Shown: in pieces, positions 9,306 through 18,163 of the stretch
Layout: the number at the start of each line of letters is the position of its first letter
How positions within the stretch are numbered: the first letter of the stretch is position 1
Source of the DNA: Actinomyces massiliensis 4401292
Lineage (GTDB): Bacteria > Actinomycetota > Actinomycetes > Actinomycetales > Actinomycetaceae
Length of the DNA: 64,000 bases
NCBI RefSeq assembly: GCF_000269805.1
Contig: NZ_JH711482.1
Span: 664,933-728,932, forward strand
Direction of reading: 5' to 3'
The notes under the pieces: generated by a model
The model's input: only the letters and a program-made list of their open reading frames with translations
Told to the model about the DNA's origin: nothing
The model's database searches: none
Translations under genes and position numbers: made by a program

Positions 9306-10130
9306 TCATCGGCGCATGACGGGGTTGGAGAAGGAGCCGATGCCTTCGACCTCGACCTCGACGCGCTGCCCGGCCCGGATCTCGCCCACACCGGCGGGCG
9401 TTCCGGTCAGAATGACGTCACCGGGCAGGAGGGTGAAGATACTCGACACGTAGGAGATGAGCTCGGGAACCGACTTGATCATGTCGCCCGTCGAACCCTC
9501 CTGAACAACAGCGCCATCCACTCGCGCGCGCACCACCGCATCACCCGGGTCGAAAGCGGTATCGGCACCGGGCTCGGGCATCTCGATCCACGGCCCCAAG
9601 GGACAGGAGGTGTCGAAGGCCTTGGCGCGCGTCCAGGTCGCGTCTCCGCGCTGGCGGTCTCGGGCGGAGACATCGTTGGCGACCGCGTACCCCAGGATCA
9701 CTCGGGGGGCGTCGGCGGGGTCGAGGTCCTTGGCCACCGACTTGATGACGACGGCCAGCTCCGCCTCGTAATGGACCTCGTCGGACCAGGCGGGCAGCAC
9801 GATAGGAGAGTCGGGGCCGGTGACGGAGGTGTTGGGCTTGAGGAAGACGATCGGCTCGGACGGGGCCCCACCGCCCATCTCCTCGGCGTGAGCGGCGTAG
9901 TTCTTGCCGATGCCCACGACCTTGGAACGCGGGATGACGGGCGATACGAGCCGAGCCTCGCTGAGGGCGACCACCTCGCCAGTCGCCTCGGGAAGGGTGT
10001 AAAGGGGATCGCCCTTCAAAACGATGAGATGACCGTCGGATTCCCCGGAGGGGACCGGATCATCGACCGGCAGCCCCTCGACGATCCCGTAACGGAAGTC
10101 CTCACCGGTGGAGAAGCGCGCAATCTTCAT
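9306..10130 (-). CDS. Fumarylacetoacetate hydrolase (FAH) family protein
   Basis: 274-residue member of the FAH superfamily, metal-dependent hydrolases, isomerases or decarboxylases acting on dicarbonyl compounds. Family blocks are clear: VVGIGKNYAAHAEEMG, FLKPNTSVTG, HYEAELAVVI (the metal-binding Glu pair), GYAVANDVSARDRQ and GDVILTGTPAGVG. The frame opens as far as 10220, but the ATG at 10130 matches the usual N-terminus and has a TACGCT hexamer exactly 6 nt upstream. It is downstream of four AGCS transporters but separated by 120 nt with a small hairpin (10203-10219), so it probably has its own promoter. The substrate is unknown. Confidence 0.88.
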   Translation of the reverse strand: MKIARFSTGEDFRYGIVEGLPVDDPVPSGESDGHLIVLKGDPLYTLPEATGEVVALSEARLVSPVIPRSKVVGIGKNYAAHAEEMGGGAPSEPIVFLKPNTSVTGPDSPIVLPAWSDEVHYEAELAVVIKSVAKDLDPADAPRVILGYAVANDVSARDRQRGDATWTRAKAFDTSCPLGPWIEMPEPGADTAFDPGDAVVRARVDGAVVQEGSTGDMIKSVPELISYVSSIFTLLPGDVILTGTPAGVGEIRAGQRVEVEVEGIGSFSNPVMRR

Positions 10131-10136
10131 GGGTGC

Positions 10137-10142
10137 AGCGTA
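10137..10142 (-). promoter_or_regulatory. Putative leaderless -10 element of the FAH-family gene
   Basis: TACGCT on the minus strand, 6 nt before the ATG at 10130. It decides between this start and the longer frame. Confidence 0.5.
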
Positions 10143-10250
10143 GAGGAACGGCGCTGGGGAAACCCGGATTGGCGGAAGGGCGGCCGCATCGACATCTGAG
10201 CCTGTCGGCCATGCCGACATGGCGGCGAGGCGACCGCCCCCTGTCCCCGG

Positions 10251-11795
10251 TCATTCAGTAGTGTGGCGGCCGGCATTGGCCTTGCTCCACACCTCGCCGG
10301 GCAGGGGGCCCGGCAGGTGCGGGTTGTCCTCGGCGACGAAACGGATCTCACTGATCTCTCCGGCGTTCAGGAGCCGCCTCTGGACCTCCCAGTCGATCAG
10401 GGCGCCGAAGGCCCACTTGCCCAGCAGGACGATCGCCACGATATTGATGATCGCCATGAGACCCATGACGACGTCGGACAGGTTCCAGACGAAGTCCAGC
10501 GAGGCCACAGCCCCGATCCCGGCGGCCACCACGATCATGGCGCGCAGGGCGTACACCATGACCGTGTCGGTCCGGGTGTCGCGCTTGCGGCCCAGCCCCA
10601 GTAGGAAGTCCACGTTGACCTGGGCGTAGGTGTAGTTGCCCAGCAGCGATGAGTAGGCGAACACGAAGATGATGGCCGCCATGAGGTACTCGGACCAACC
10701 ACCCAGGACTGCGCCGATCGAGGAGGAGGTCAGGGTCGACGAGGCTTCCTTGGCCGCCGCCTCGCCCATGGCCAGGGTGCTTTCGGGCGAGTAGACCCCG
10801 GAGAGCAGCACGATGAGGGCGGTGGCGGTGCACACGATGATGGTGTCGACGAACACGCCGAAGGACTGGACCAGGCCCTGCTGGACCGGGTGGGCGACCG
10901 TGGCCGTGGCTGCGGCGTTGGGGACCGACCCCTCCCCCGCCTCGTTGGAGAACAGACCGCGCTTGATGCCGTTGAGGGCGGCGGCGACGAAGCCGCCGGC
11001 GACACCGGCGAAGGCCTGGTCGATCCCGAAGGCTCCTTCGATGATGCTCATCATCGCGTCGGGGATGGCGCTCGCGTGGATCACGAGCACGACGATCGCC
11101 AGGAGGGCGTAGACGCCGGCCATGATCGGGGCCATCCACTCGGCGATCTTCGCCACGGCCGTGATGCCGCCGAAGACGACGGGCGCCGTGATGAGGACCA
11201 GAATGATCGCGGTCCACTGCGGCGACACGTCGAAGGTGCCCATCATGACTCCGGAGATGGCGTTGGCCTGAGTGGCCTCGTAGGCGAACCCGAAGACGAA
11301 GGTGATGACGACGGCGAAGACGCTCGCCCACGCCTTCGAGCCCAGGCCCCGGCTGATGTAGTAGGCGGGGCCGCCGCGGAAGGTGCCCTCCGGATGAGGG
11401 ATCTTGTACAGCTGGGCCAGGGTCGCCTCGATGAACCCGGTGGCCATGCCCACGAGCGCCACGACCCACATCCAGAACACGGCGCCCGGACCGCCCAAGG
11501 TGATGGCCAGGGCGACGCCCACGATGTTGCCGGTCCCCACGCGCGAGGCCAGGCCGATGGTGAATGCCTGGAAGGAGGAGATGCCCGCATCACCGTCGCG
11601 TGAGCCCGCGATGGCGCGCAGCATCTGGCCGAACAGGCGCAACTGCACGCCGCGCGTGCGCACGGTGAACCAGACACCGGCTGCGATGAGCAGCCAGGCG
11701 AGGAAATTACCGTACAGGTGCTCCGCGACCTTGCTGAGCCAATCGGCTGGACCGTCGAAGAAACCGGCGGTCGGTGACAGTACTGCGGGGAGCAT
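10251..11795 (-). CDS. Sodium:alanine/glycine symporter, AGCS family (paralogue 1)
   Basis: 514-residue multi-helix membrane transporter importing alanine or glycine with a cation. The family signatures are GTGNIVGVALAITLGGPGA near the N-terminus and KRGLFSNEAGEGSVPNAA mid-protein. The cytosolic end carries the NPHLPGPLPGEVW element seen in all four neighbouring paralogues. A good Shine-Dalgarno (CGGAGG) lies about 6 nt before the ATG. It is the last of four tandem copies and is set off from the third by 126 nt, so it may have its own promoter. The SNEAGEG variant differs from SNEAGLG in paralogues 2 and 3 and SNEAGQG in paralogue 4. Confidence 0.95.
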   Translation of the reverse strand: MLPAVLSPTAGFFDGPADWLSKVAEHLYGNFLAWLLIAAGVWFTVRTRGVQLRLFGQMLRAIAGSRDGDAGISSFQAFTIGLASRVGTGNIVGVALAITLGGPGAVFWMWVVALVGMATGFIEATLAQLYKIPHPEGTFRGGPAYYISRGLGSKAWASVFAVVITFVFGFAYEATQANAISGVMMGTFDVSPQWTAIILVLITAPVVFGGITAVAKIAEWMAPIMAGVYALLAIVVLVIHASAIPDAMMSIIEGAFGIDQAFAGVAGGFVAAALNGIKRGLFSNEAGEGSVPNAAATATVAHPVQQGLVQSFGVFVDTIIVCTATALIVLLSGVYSPESTLAMGEAAAKEASSTLTSSSIGAVLGGWSEYLMAAIIFVFAYSSLLGNYTYAQVNVDFLLGLGRKRDTRTDTVMVYALRAMIVVAAGIGAVASLDFVWNLSDVVMGLMAIINIVAIVLLGKWAFGALIDWEVQRRLLNAGEISEIRFVAEDNPHLPGPLPGEVWSKANAGRHTTE

Positions 11796-11921
11796 ATGGG
11801 CCTCCGGAATCGGGAGCTCGTGCTGCCCGCGGGGTTACGGGCAGCCAACGCACCCCAACCTAGACCGTCCGCGTTTCAGCGAGGTGTCGTCCCGTGGCGG
11901 CCCTGAGGTCCCCGACCACCC

Positions 11922-13397
11922 TCAGCGCGACCAGACGTCTCCGGGCAGCCGGCCGGGAAGGTACGGGTTGCCCGCGGCGACGAAACGAACGGAGTCGGCG
12001 GCGCGGGTACCGGCCGCCACCTCGGCGCGCTGAGCCTCCCAGTCGCGCAGGACGCCACGAGCCCATCGGCTCAGCACGACCAGGGCGACCAGGTTGATCA
12101 GAGCCCCCGTGCCGAGCAGGACATCGGCCAGAGTCCACACGGTCTTCAGCGCCGCTCCCCCGCCGATGAAGGCGCATGCCACGGCGGCGACGCGCAGCGC
12201 CCACCTGGCCGTCGGGGTCCGGGTCAGGTAGTCCAGACAGACCTCGGCGTAGGAGAAGGCGCCCAGAATCGTGGAGTAGGCCAGCACCATGATGAGGATC
12301 GTCATGGGCCAGGAGGTCCATTGCCCCAGAACGGATGCGATGGCGTTCTGCGTCAGTGTGCCCGAGACGCTGTCGTCCCCGAGGCCGGTCACGCCAGGGG
12401 TGTATACCGAGCCGTCGATGCGTCCGGCGATGAGAATGGCCAGGGCAGTGGCCGTGCACACCAGGACGGTATCGACGAGCACGCCGAAGGCCTGGATGAA
12501 GCCCTGCTGCGTCGGATGGGCCACGGTGGCGGATCCGGCCGCGCAGGCCGCACCGCCCAGCCCCGCCTCGTTGGAGAACAGGCCGCGCCGCACGCCGTTG
12601 AGCACGGCCATGGCGATACCCCCAGCAGTACCGGCCAGGCCGGCCCGCAGGCTGAAGGCGCCCGCGACGATGTCGCCCACGGCGGCGGCGGCCTGCGCGG
12701 GATGCAGGGCGATGATCGCCACGACGAGAAGCAGGTAGAGGATGGCCATGGCCGGCGCCATCCACTCGGTGACGCGGGCGATGGACCGCAGCCCGCCGAG
12801 CAGGACCGGTGCGACTAGCACCACCACGATCACGGCTCCCCACCATGGGCTCAGGGCCGCGGAACCGTTCAGCGCGGCCGTCATCGCATTGGCCTGCACC
12901 ATTGGCATGGCCAGCCCATTGGCGATCATGAACAGGACCGCGAAGATGCCGCCGAGCACCGGCAGGCGCAAGCCGCGGGCGATGTAGTAGGCAGGGCCGC
13001 CGCGGTAGGTGCCGTCACCGCGGTCCACCTTGAACAACTGGCCCAGGGTCGCCTCGGTGAAGGCGGTGGCCGTGCCCAGCAAGGCCACCAGCCACATCCA
13101 GAACACGGCGCCAGGCCCTCCTAGGACCAGGGCGAGGGCGACACCGACGATGTTGCCGGTCCCCACGCGGCAGGCCAGTCCCACGGCGAAGGCCTGGAAG
13201 GAGGAGATGCCGCCCGCGGCGCCGCCTCGCGAGCCCGCGACGGCCCGTGCGATGGAGCCCATGTGCCGCAGCTGAACGGCACGCGTGCCGAATGTGAACC
13301 AGATGCCGGCGCCGAGCAGCACCCATACCAGGATGGTGCCGAACAGCCAGTCCGACATCATGGATATGAGCGAGTTGATGATCTCCATGGCCGCCAT
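11922..13397 (-). CDS. Sodium:alanine/glycine symporter, AGCS family (paralogue 2)
   Basis: 491-residue AGCS transporter. Signatures are RVGTGNIVGVALALVLGG and RRGLFSNEAGLGGAACAA. The latter replaces the usual VPNAA after the SNEAG motif with ACAA, unlike its three neighbours, which may affect substrate choice. The C-terminal element reads NPYLPGRLPGDVW. It starts 3 nt after the stop of paralogue 3, so the two are almost certainly translated from one mRNA; GGAGCAGGAG lies upstream of the ATG. A second in-frame ATG four codons in is possible. Confidence 0.94.
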   Translation of the reverse strand: MAAMEIINSLISMMSDWLFGTILVWVLLGAGIWFTFGTRAVQLRHMGSIARAVAGSRGGAAGGISSFQAFAVGLACRVGTGNIVGVALALVLGGPGAVFWMWLVALLGTATAFTEATLGQLFKVDRGDGTYRGGPAYYIARGLRLPVLGGIFAVLFMIANGLAMPMVQANAMTAALNGSAALSPWWGAVIVVVLVAPVLLGGLRSIARVTEWMAPAMAILYLLLVVAIIALHPAQAAAAVGDIVAGAFSLRAGLAGTAGGIAMAVLNGVRRGLFSNEAGLGGAACAAGSATVAHPTQQGFIQAFGVLVDTVLVCTATALAILIAGRIDGSVYTPGVTGLGDDSVSGTLTQNAIASVLGQWTSWPMTILIMVLAYSTILGAFSYAEVCLDYLTRTPTARWALRVAAVACAFIGGGAALKTVWTLADVLLGTGALINLVALVVLSRWARGVLRDWEAQRAEVAAGTRAADSVRFVAAGNPYLPGRLPGDVWSR

Positions 13398-13400
13398 GGT

Positions 13401-14933
13401 TCAGTGCTCCTGCTCCGAGCCGGAGGTATCGTGCCCCGCCCTGCGGTCGAGGCGGTCGTCGGCCCGCGGAGCCTCCCAGATGCCCTCCAGGACATCACCG
13501 GGCAGGTACGGGTTGGAGTGGCCGACGAAGACCGGCTCCTCGCCGACGGCGATCTGGGCCTCGAAATCGCGCAGGGCGCCGATCGCCCACGGAGTCAGGC
13601 GCACGATGACGACGAGATTGAGCACGCCGAGCAGCCCCAGGGCGATATCGGTCAGCGCCCACACGATCGGCAGGGTGAGGACGGTGCCGGCGAAGGCGGC
13701 GGCCGTCAGCACGACGCCGAAGAGCTGCTCGGCCCGGCGCTCGCCGCCCAGGAAGTTCACATTGACCTGGGAGTAGGAGTAGCAGCCCAGCACCGTGGAG
13801 AAGACGAGGACGAAGATGAGCACGACCATGGGCCAGATGGTCCATTCCCCGAGGTGCTCCACGACGGCCTGCTGGGTCAGGACAGCGCCGACGACGCTGT
13901 CGTCGCCGGGGCGGTAGGTGTCGGTGGTCAGCAGGATGATGAGGCCGGTGGCGGTGCACACCAGGATGGTGTCCACGAAGACCCCGAAGGACTGGATGAG
14001 GCCCTGGCGCACGGGGTGGGCCACGGTGGCGGTACCGGCCGCATTGGGGACGGTGCCCAGGCCCGCCTCGTTGGAGAACAGGCCGCGCCGCACGCCGTTG
14101 AGCACGGCCGCCGTGATCCCGCCGGCGGTGCCGAACAGGGTCTGGTCGGCGCCGAAGGCCCCATGGACGATCTGGGACAGGACGCGCGGGAGCTCACCGA
14201 TGTTGATCAGGAGGACCACCAGGGCGACCAGCACGTAGGCCAGTGCCATGAGGGGGGCCACGACCTCGGTGACGCGGGCGACGGACTTCAGACCTCCCAG
14301 GACGATCGGAGCGGTCAGGAGCACGAGTGCGACACCGACCATCCACGGGGCGACCTCGGGCACGGTGGCGTTGATCACGCCCGCCAGGGAGTTGGTCTGC
14401 ACCATGACGACGGTCACTCCGACGCTGAGGATGCACATGCCCGCGAACACGGCTCCCCATGCCCTGGAGCCCAGGCCGTTCTTGATGTAATAGGCGGGGC
14501 CTCCCTGGAAGGTGAAGTCCCTGCCGCGCTCCTTGAAGATCTGGGCGAGGGTGGACTCCACGAAGGCGGTGGCCATGCCGATGATGGCGACCACCCACAT
14601 CCAGAACAGCGCACCCGGCCCGCCGAAGACGATGGCCAGGGCCACACCGGCGACGTTGCCGATGCCGACGCGCGCCGCCAGCCCGACGGCGAAGGCCTGG
14701 AAGGAGGAGATACCGCCCTGCGCGCCGGAGCGCGAGCCGGTGATACTGCGAATCATCGTGCCCAGGTGCCGCAGCTGGACGCCGCGGGTGCGCACGGTGA
14801 AGTACAGGCCGACCGTCACCAGCAGTGCCGAGAGCCCGTAGGCGTAGAAGCGGTCGTCGATGAGGTTCAGGGTGGTCTCGACATCTTCGAGGGACAGAGT
14901 GCGGGGCGCGGTTGCGGGCGCGGCGGTGCTCAT
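13401..14933 (-). CDS. Sodium:alanine/glycine symporter, AGCS family (paralogue 3)
   Basis: 510-residue AGCS transporter with RVGIGNVAGVALAIVFGG and RRGLFSNEAGLGTVPNAA. Its N-terminus adds about 20 polar residues before the first helix. The shared tail element is less regular here (NPYLPGDVLEGIW) and is followed by a charged extension of about 25 residues. The ATG has AGGAG 7 nt upstream and overlaps by 4 nt (ATGA) the stop of a 26-codon ORF that itself has a strong Shine-Dalgarno. Its translation is therefore likely coupled to that leader. Confidence 0.94.
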   Translation of the reverse strand: MSTAAPATAPRTLSLEDVETTLNLIDDRFYAYGLSALLVTVGLYFTVRTRGVQLRHLGTMIRSITGSRSGAQGGISSFQAFAVGLAARVGIGNVAGVALAIVFGGPGALFWMWVVAIIGMATAFVESTLAQIFKERGRDFTFQGGPAYYIKNGLGSRAWGAVFAGMCILSVGVTVVMVQTNSLAGVINATVPEVAPWMVGVALVLLTAPIVLGGLKSVARVTEVVAPLMALAYVLVALVVLLINIGELPRVLSQIVHGAFGADQTLFGTAGGITAAVLNGVRRGLFSNEAGLGTVPNAAGTATVAHPVRQGLIQSFGVFVDTILVCTATGLIILLTTDTYRPGDDSVVGAVLTQQAVVEHLGEWTIWPMVVLIFVLVFSTVLGCYSYSQVNVNFLGGERRAEQLFGVVLTAAAFAGTVLTLPIVWALTDIALGLLGVLNLVVIVRLTPWAIGALRDFEAQIAVGEEPVFVGHSNPYLPGDVLEGIWEAPRADDRLDRRAGHDTSGSEQEH

Positions 14934-15010
14934 CGTTCTGCTCCTGTCGCAGCAGCGGGCCGGGTGATCGGGAGAGTCCGTGGAAGAGTCCTGGGAATCG
15001 TCGGGATCAT
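14930..15010 (-). CDS. 26-codon leader ORF coupled to AGCS paralogue 3
   Basis: Short ORF with AAGGAG 6 nt before its ATG. It encodes a Pro/Thr/Arg-rich peptide beginning MIPTIPRTLPRTLPITRP and ends in TGA overlapping the ATG of paralogue 3 (ATGA). Proline- and arginine-rich runs can stall ribosomes, so a role as a cis-acting leader controlling the transporter is plausible. It could also be a neutral coupling ORF. No function is known. Confidence 0.5.
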   Translation of the reverse strand: MIPTIPRTLPRTLPITRPAAATGAER

Positions 15011-15083
15011 GAGGTTCTCCTTGGTGGGATGCGCCGTGGGACTGTGCTCTTCACATGCTCGTTCGAAGTGCATCGAGGCGGGA

Positions 15084-16547
15084 TCAGGCCCAGACGTCAC
15101 CGGGCACGTCTGCGGGCAGATACGGGTTGCCGCGACCGCGGAAGACCGGTTCGGCCAGACCATCGGCGCGCTGAGCCTCATAGTCCCGCAATGCGCCCAC
15201 GCCCCAGCGGAACAGCCACAGCAGGGCAACGAGATTCGTCAGAGTCATGATCGCCATCGCGATATCGACGGCGTTCCACACGACGTCGAGGGAGAGGACC
15301 GCCCCGGCGGTGGCCGAGGCAACCGAGACGACGCGGACGGTCCAGGACGCCCAGCGCCTGCCACCGGTCAGGTAATCCATGTTGACGTCGGTGTAGACGT
15401 AGGCGGCGATGATCGAGGAGTAGGCGAGGACGAAGATCAGGATCGCCATGGGCAGTACCGTCCAGCCGCCCAGCTGGTGGGAGATGGCCAACGTGGTCAG
15501 GGTCGATGGATCGGCGCCCTCGGCCATCCAGGCGTCGGGCCCGGCGATGAGGATGACGAAGGCCGTGGCGGTGCACACGATGATCGTATCCACGAACACG
15601 CCCAGGGACTGGATGAGGCCCTGCTGGACCGGGTGGGAGACCGTCGCGGTGGCGGCGGCGTTGGGCGCAGTGCCCTGACCGGCCTCGTTGGAGAACAGGC
15701 CCCGCTTGGTGCCGTTGATGACGGCGGCCAGGAAGCCTCCGCCCAGTCCCCCCGCCAGCGGCTCGGGGGCGAAGGCCGAGGAGAAGATCTCGATGACGAC
15801 GTCCAGGAACTGGCCGAAGTTGAGCACGCAGATGACGAAGACCAGGACGATGTAGATCATCGCCATGATCGGGGCCATCCACTCGGTGACGCGGGCCACG
15901 GCACGGATACCGCCGAAAACCACAACGGCGGTCAGCACGAAGACGAGGCCGGCCACCACCAGCTGAGCGGCGGTGAGACCGCCGAATCCGGGCAGGGCGG
16001 ACTCCTGTCCGCCGCCAAGGGCCGCCACCAGGGTCCCGGCCACGGCATTGGACTGCACCGAGGTGATGACGAAGCCGCAGGTGACCAGGGTGATGGTGGC
16101 GAACACTCCGGCCATAGCCCGGTTCCGCATGCCACGGGCCATGTAAAAGGCGGGCCCGCCGCGGAATGAGCCGTCGGCGGCGCGGACCTTGAAGATCTGG
16201 GCGAGGGTGGCCTCGAAGAAGGCGGTGGCCATGCCGACCAGGGCGACCACCCACATCCAGAAGATGGCTCCGGGACCTCCCATGAGCAGCGCGGCGGCAA
16301 CGCCGAAGACGTTGCCGACTCCCACACGGGCGGCCAACGAGATGGCGAAGGCCTGGAAGGAGGAGATGCCGCCCTGGGCGCCCGCGCGCGATCCGCCGAC
16401 CTGCCGGACCATGTCGCCCAGGTGGCGCACCTGCACGCCGCGGGTGACGACAGTGAGGAACAGACCGGTGGCGATCAGGACCCACATGGTGATGTGGGCC
16501 GTGATCCAGTCGGCAATGGTCAGAAGGTGGGCGGCGAGGGCATCCAT
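15084..16547 (-). CDS. Sodium:alanine/glycine symporter, AGCS family (paralogue 4, first of the series)
   Basis: 487-residue AGCS transporter with RVGVGNVFGVAAALLMGG and KRGLFSNEAGQGTAPNAA and the tail NPYLPADVPGDVW. It is the most upstream of the four paralogues. The next gene starts 150 nt after its stop, in a spacer that holds the leader ORF, so the series may be one transcript with internal control. No strong Shine-Dalgarno precedes the ATG. The 271-nt region upstream (16548-16818) contains a 13-bp tandem repeat and no riboswitch that I can recognise. Confidence 0.94.
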   Translation of the reverse strand: MDALAAHLLTIADWITAHITMWVLIATGLFLTVVTRGVQVRHLGDMVRQVGGSRAGAQGGISSFQAFAISLAARVGVGNVFGVAAALLMGGPGAIFWMWVVALVGMATAFFEATLAQIFKVRAADGSFRGGPAFYMARGMRNRAMAGVFATITLVTCGFVITSVQSNAVAGTLVAALGGGQESALPGFGGLTAAQLVVAGLVFVLTAVVVFGGIRAVARVTEWMAPIMAMIYIVLVFVICVLNFGQFLDVVIEIFSSAFAPEPLAGGLGGGFLAAVINGTKRGLFSNEAGQGTAPNAAATATVSHPVQQGLIQSLGVFVDTIIVCTATAFVILIAGPDAWMAEGADPSTLTTLAISHQLGGWTVLPMAILIFVLAYSSIIAAYVYTDVNMDYLTGGRRWASWTVRVVSVASATAGAVLSLDVVWNAVDIAMAIMTLTNLVALLWLFRWGVGALRDYEAQRADGLAEPVFRGRGNPYLPADVPGDVWA

Positions 16548-16670
16548 GGAGGGGAACCTTTGCGCTCAAGACGATGGGAACGCGCGGCATCGTCTCATAC
16601 TCGGGGCCGGCACCTCCTCACAGGGTCTTTCTTCGGAACGCTGCCCCCCTTCCGCCTGGTCCCGCACGTC

Positions 16671-16696
16671 TCGATGGGGCTGCTCGATGGGGCTGC
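16671..16696. repeat. 13-bp tandem duplication upstream of AGCS paralogue 4
   Basis: TCGATGGGGCTGC occurs twice in perfect tandem, in the spacer between the DUF4241-like gene and the first AGCS gene. Confidence 0.85.
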
Positions 16697-16818
16697 GCCG
16701 CAGGAGTCGGCCATCGCCGGGCCGGTCGGCACGGAGGGGCGGCACCACAAGGGGCGAGCCGGTCCGGGCGCCACCGATCGAGGGGACCGCAGCGGCCAGA
16801 GCCGCGAAGCCACGCGCC

Positions 16819-17985
16819 TCAGATCTGATCGGCGGGTCTGGGCGCCTCGCTCAGCACGCCGTAGTCGATGACGAGCTGGACGGCCCGGTCGCCGCCGTCG
16901 AGCCCCCAGTGGACGCCGTAGCAGCCGTCACCCCACCCGGAGGACGTCATGACGCCGACGGGGCCGCTGCCGGAGTCGAACATACCTGCCTCATTCGAGG
17001 CGAATGCCTCCCAGGCGGACGTCCATTGCCTGTGCGTCATTCCCAGGTAGGCCTCGGCATCGACGATCGCAGCCGTGCCGGAGTCCACGCCCACGGCGGA
17101 GTCTTTCATCGACACGGACGAGATGTGCCGCCACGCCGGCACGGACACGGCCCGCCGCCACCGGACGGGCTCGGTCTCGCCGACAAGCGCCCGCACCGCG
17201 GCGACACGCGGACCGCCCTTCTCGAAGTTGGCCACCACGGCCTGGGCCGTGGCGAGCGACGGCTCCAGGCCGAGGGCGCACACGTACATCATGCGCGCCC
17301 CGCCTGAGGCGTCGCCCACCGCCAACTGGCCGCTCTGCGGGAATCGGCCGATCTCCCACACCTCGGTCTCGACGACCTCGGCACTGCGTCTGGCCTCTGC
17401 GAGCGCAGCCGCCCACGCCTCCTCGTCCTCGCTATCGACCGTGGCCGCGAGCTCATACTCGTCCACGGGCAGGCGCGCCCGCCCAGTGACGAACAGGTCG
17501 CCGGGCGCAGGAAGATCGGGCGACTCGACCCGCCCGAAGGGCTCGACCCACAGGGCCTTTCGCAGGCGGGCGCTGCGCTCCGCCTCGGGCACGAGGGGCG
17601 AGGCGGGCTCGTCGTAGTAGTAACGGATCGTGTCGATCCGCCAGTCGTCCTTGATGCGGACGAGTGTCATCTCGATGATGGGACCGCCCAGACCGCCACC
17701 GGGCGATCGTGCGAGCCGGGCCCTGACGCTGGTGCCGTAGACGTCAATCCGCTCGATCGTGACGGTCTCCGGGCTGAACTCGGACTGACTGCTGAAGCTG
17801 CCCGCACGTCGCGAGAAGGGCTCGCCCGCCTTGTGCGCCACATCGAGCTCGTGCAACTTCCGGCCCCAGGCCTCGAAGATGACCGACCGCGAGTCCTCGT
17901 CGCGCACCTCCATCAGCGGCAGGGCCTCGGCGTGTGCGGCGGCGTAGTCGGCGAGGAAGGCTTCAATACGGGCGCGGGGCTCCAA
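16819..17985 (-). CDS. DUF4241-like two-domain protein, function unknown
   Basis: About 388 residues, no signal peptide or membrane segment. The N-terminal third looks like a small NTF2-type or immunity-like domain. The C-terminal half has features I associate with DUF4241: VDSGTAAIVDAEAYLG and the end SGWGDGCYGVHWGLDGG followed by VQLVIDYGVL. The chosen start is a TTG with CAGGAG 5 nt upstream; an ATG at 18024 would add 13 residues but has a weaker ribosome site. It is next to the AGCS genes but probably separate. DUF4241-type proteins have been linked to toxin-immunity loci in other bacteria; no toxin is visible here. The family call is from memory of the motif and is moderate. Confidence 0.6.
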   Translation of the reverse strand: MEPRARIEAFLADYAAAHAEALPLMEVRDEDSRSVIFEAWGRKLHELDVAHKAGEPFSRRAGSFSSQSEFSPETVTIERIDVYGTSVRARLARSPGGGLGGPIIEMTLVRIKDDWRIDTIRYYYDEPASPLVPEAERSARLRKALWVEPFGRVESPDLPAPGDLFVTGRARLPVDEYELAATVDSEDEEAWAAALAEARRSAEVVETEVWEIGRFPQSGQLAVGDASGGARMMYVCALGLEPSLATAQAVVANFEKGGPRVAAVRALVGETEPVRWRRAVSVPAWRHISSVSMKDSAVGVDSGTAAIVDAEAYLGMTHRQWTSAWEAFASNEAGMFDSGSGPVGVMTSSGWGDGCYGVHWGLDGGDRAVQLVIDYGVLSEAPRPADQI

Positions 17986-18163
17986 CGGGTCTCCTGTACG
18001 AGGTACTCGAGCGCCAGCAAGCATGCCACACCCCGACTCCCTGCAGGATCCACCGGCCTGCGACCGGCCGCGGGCCGGCGGACCGGCGGACCGGGTCGGC
18101 CGCGCGCCTGCCGGAGTCGGCTACGGCGCACCGGCCGCGTGCCCGCCGTGAGACCATGCGGGT

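Noticed and set aside
13263-16169. A 968-codon plus-strand frame opposite AGCS paralogues 3 and 4
   Set aside because: It is the antisense shadow of two well-conserved transporter genes; its translation is His/Gly/Asp/Arg-rich low-complexity sequence with no motifs, as expected from GC-rich codon bias.
16548-16818. A glycine riboswitch upstream of the first AGCS gene
   Set aside because: I looked for the conserved glycine aptamer cores in the minus-strand leader and could not find them; a covariance-model search would settle it.
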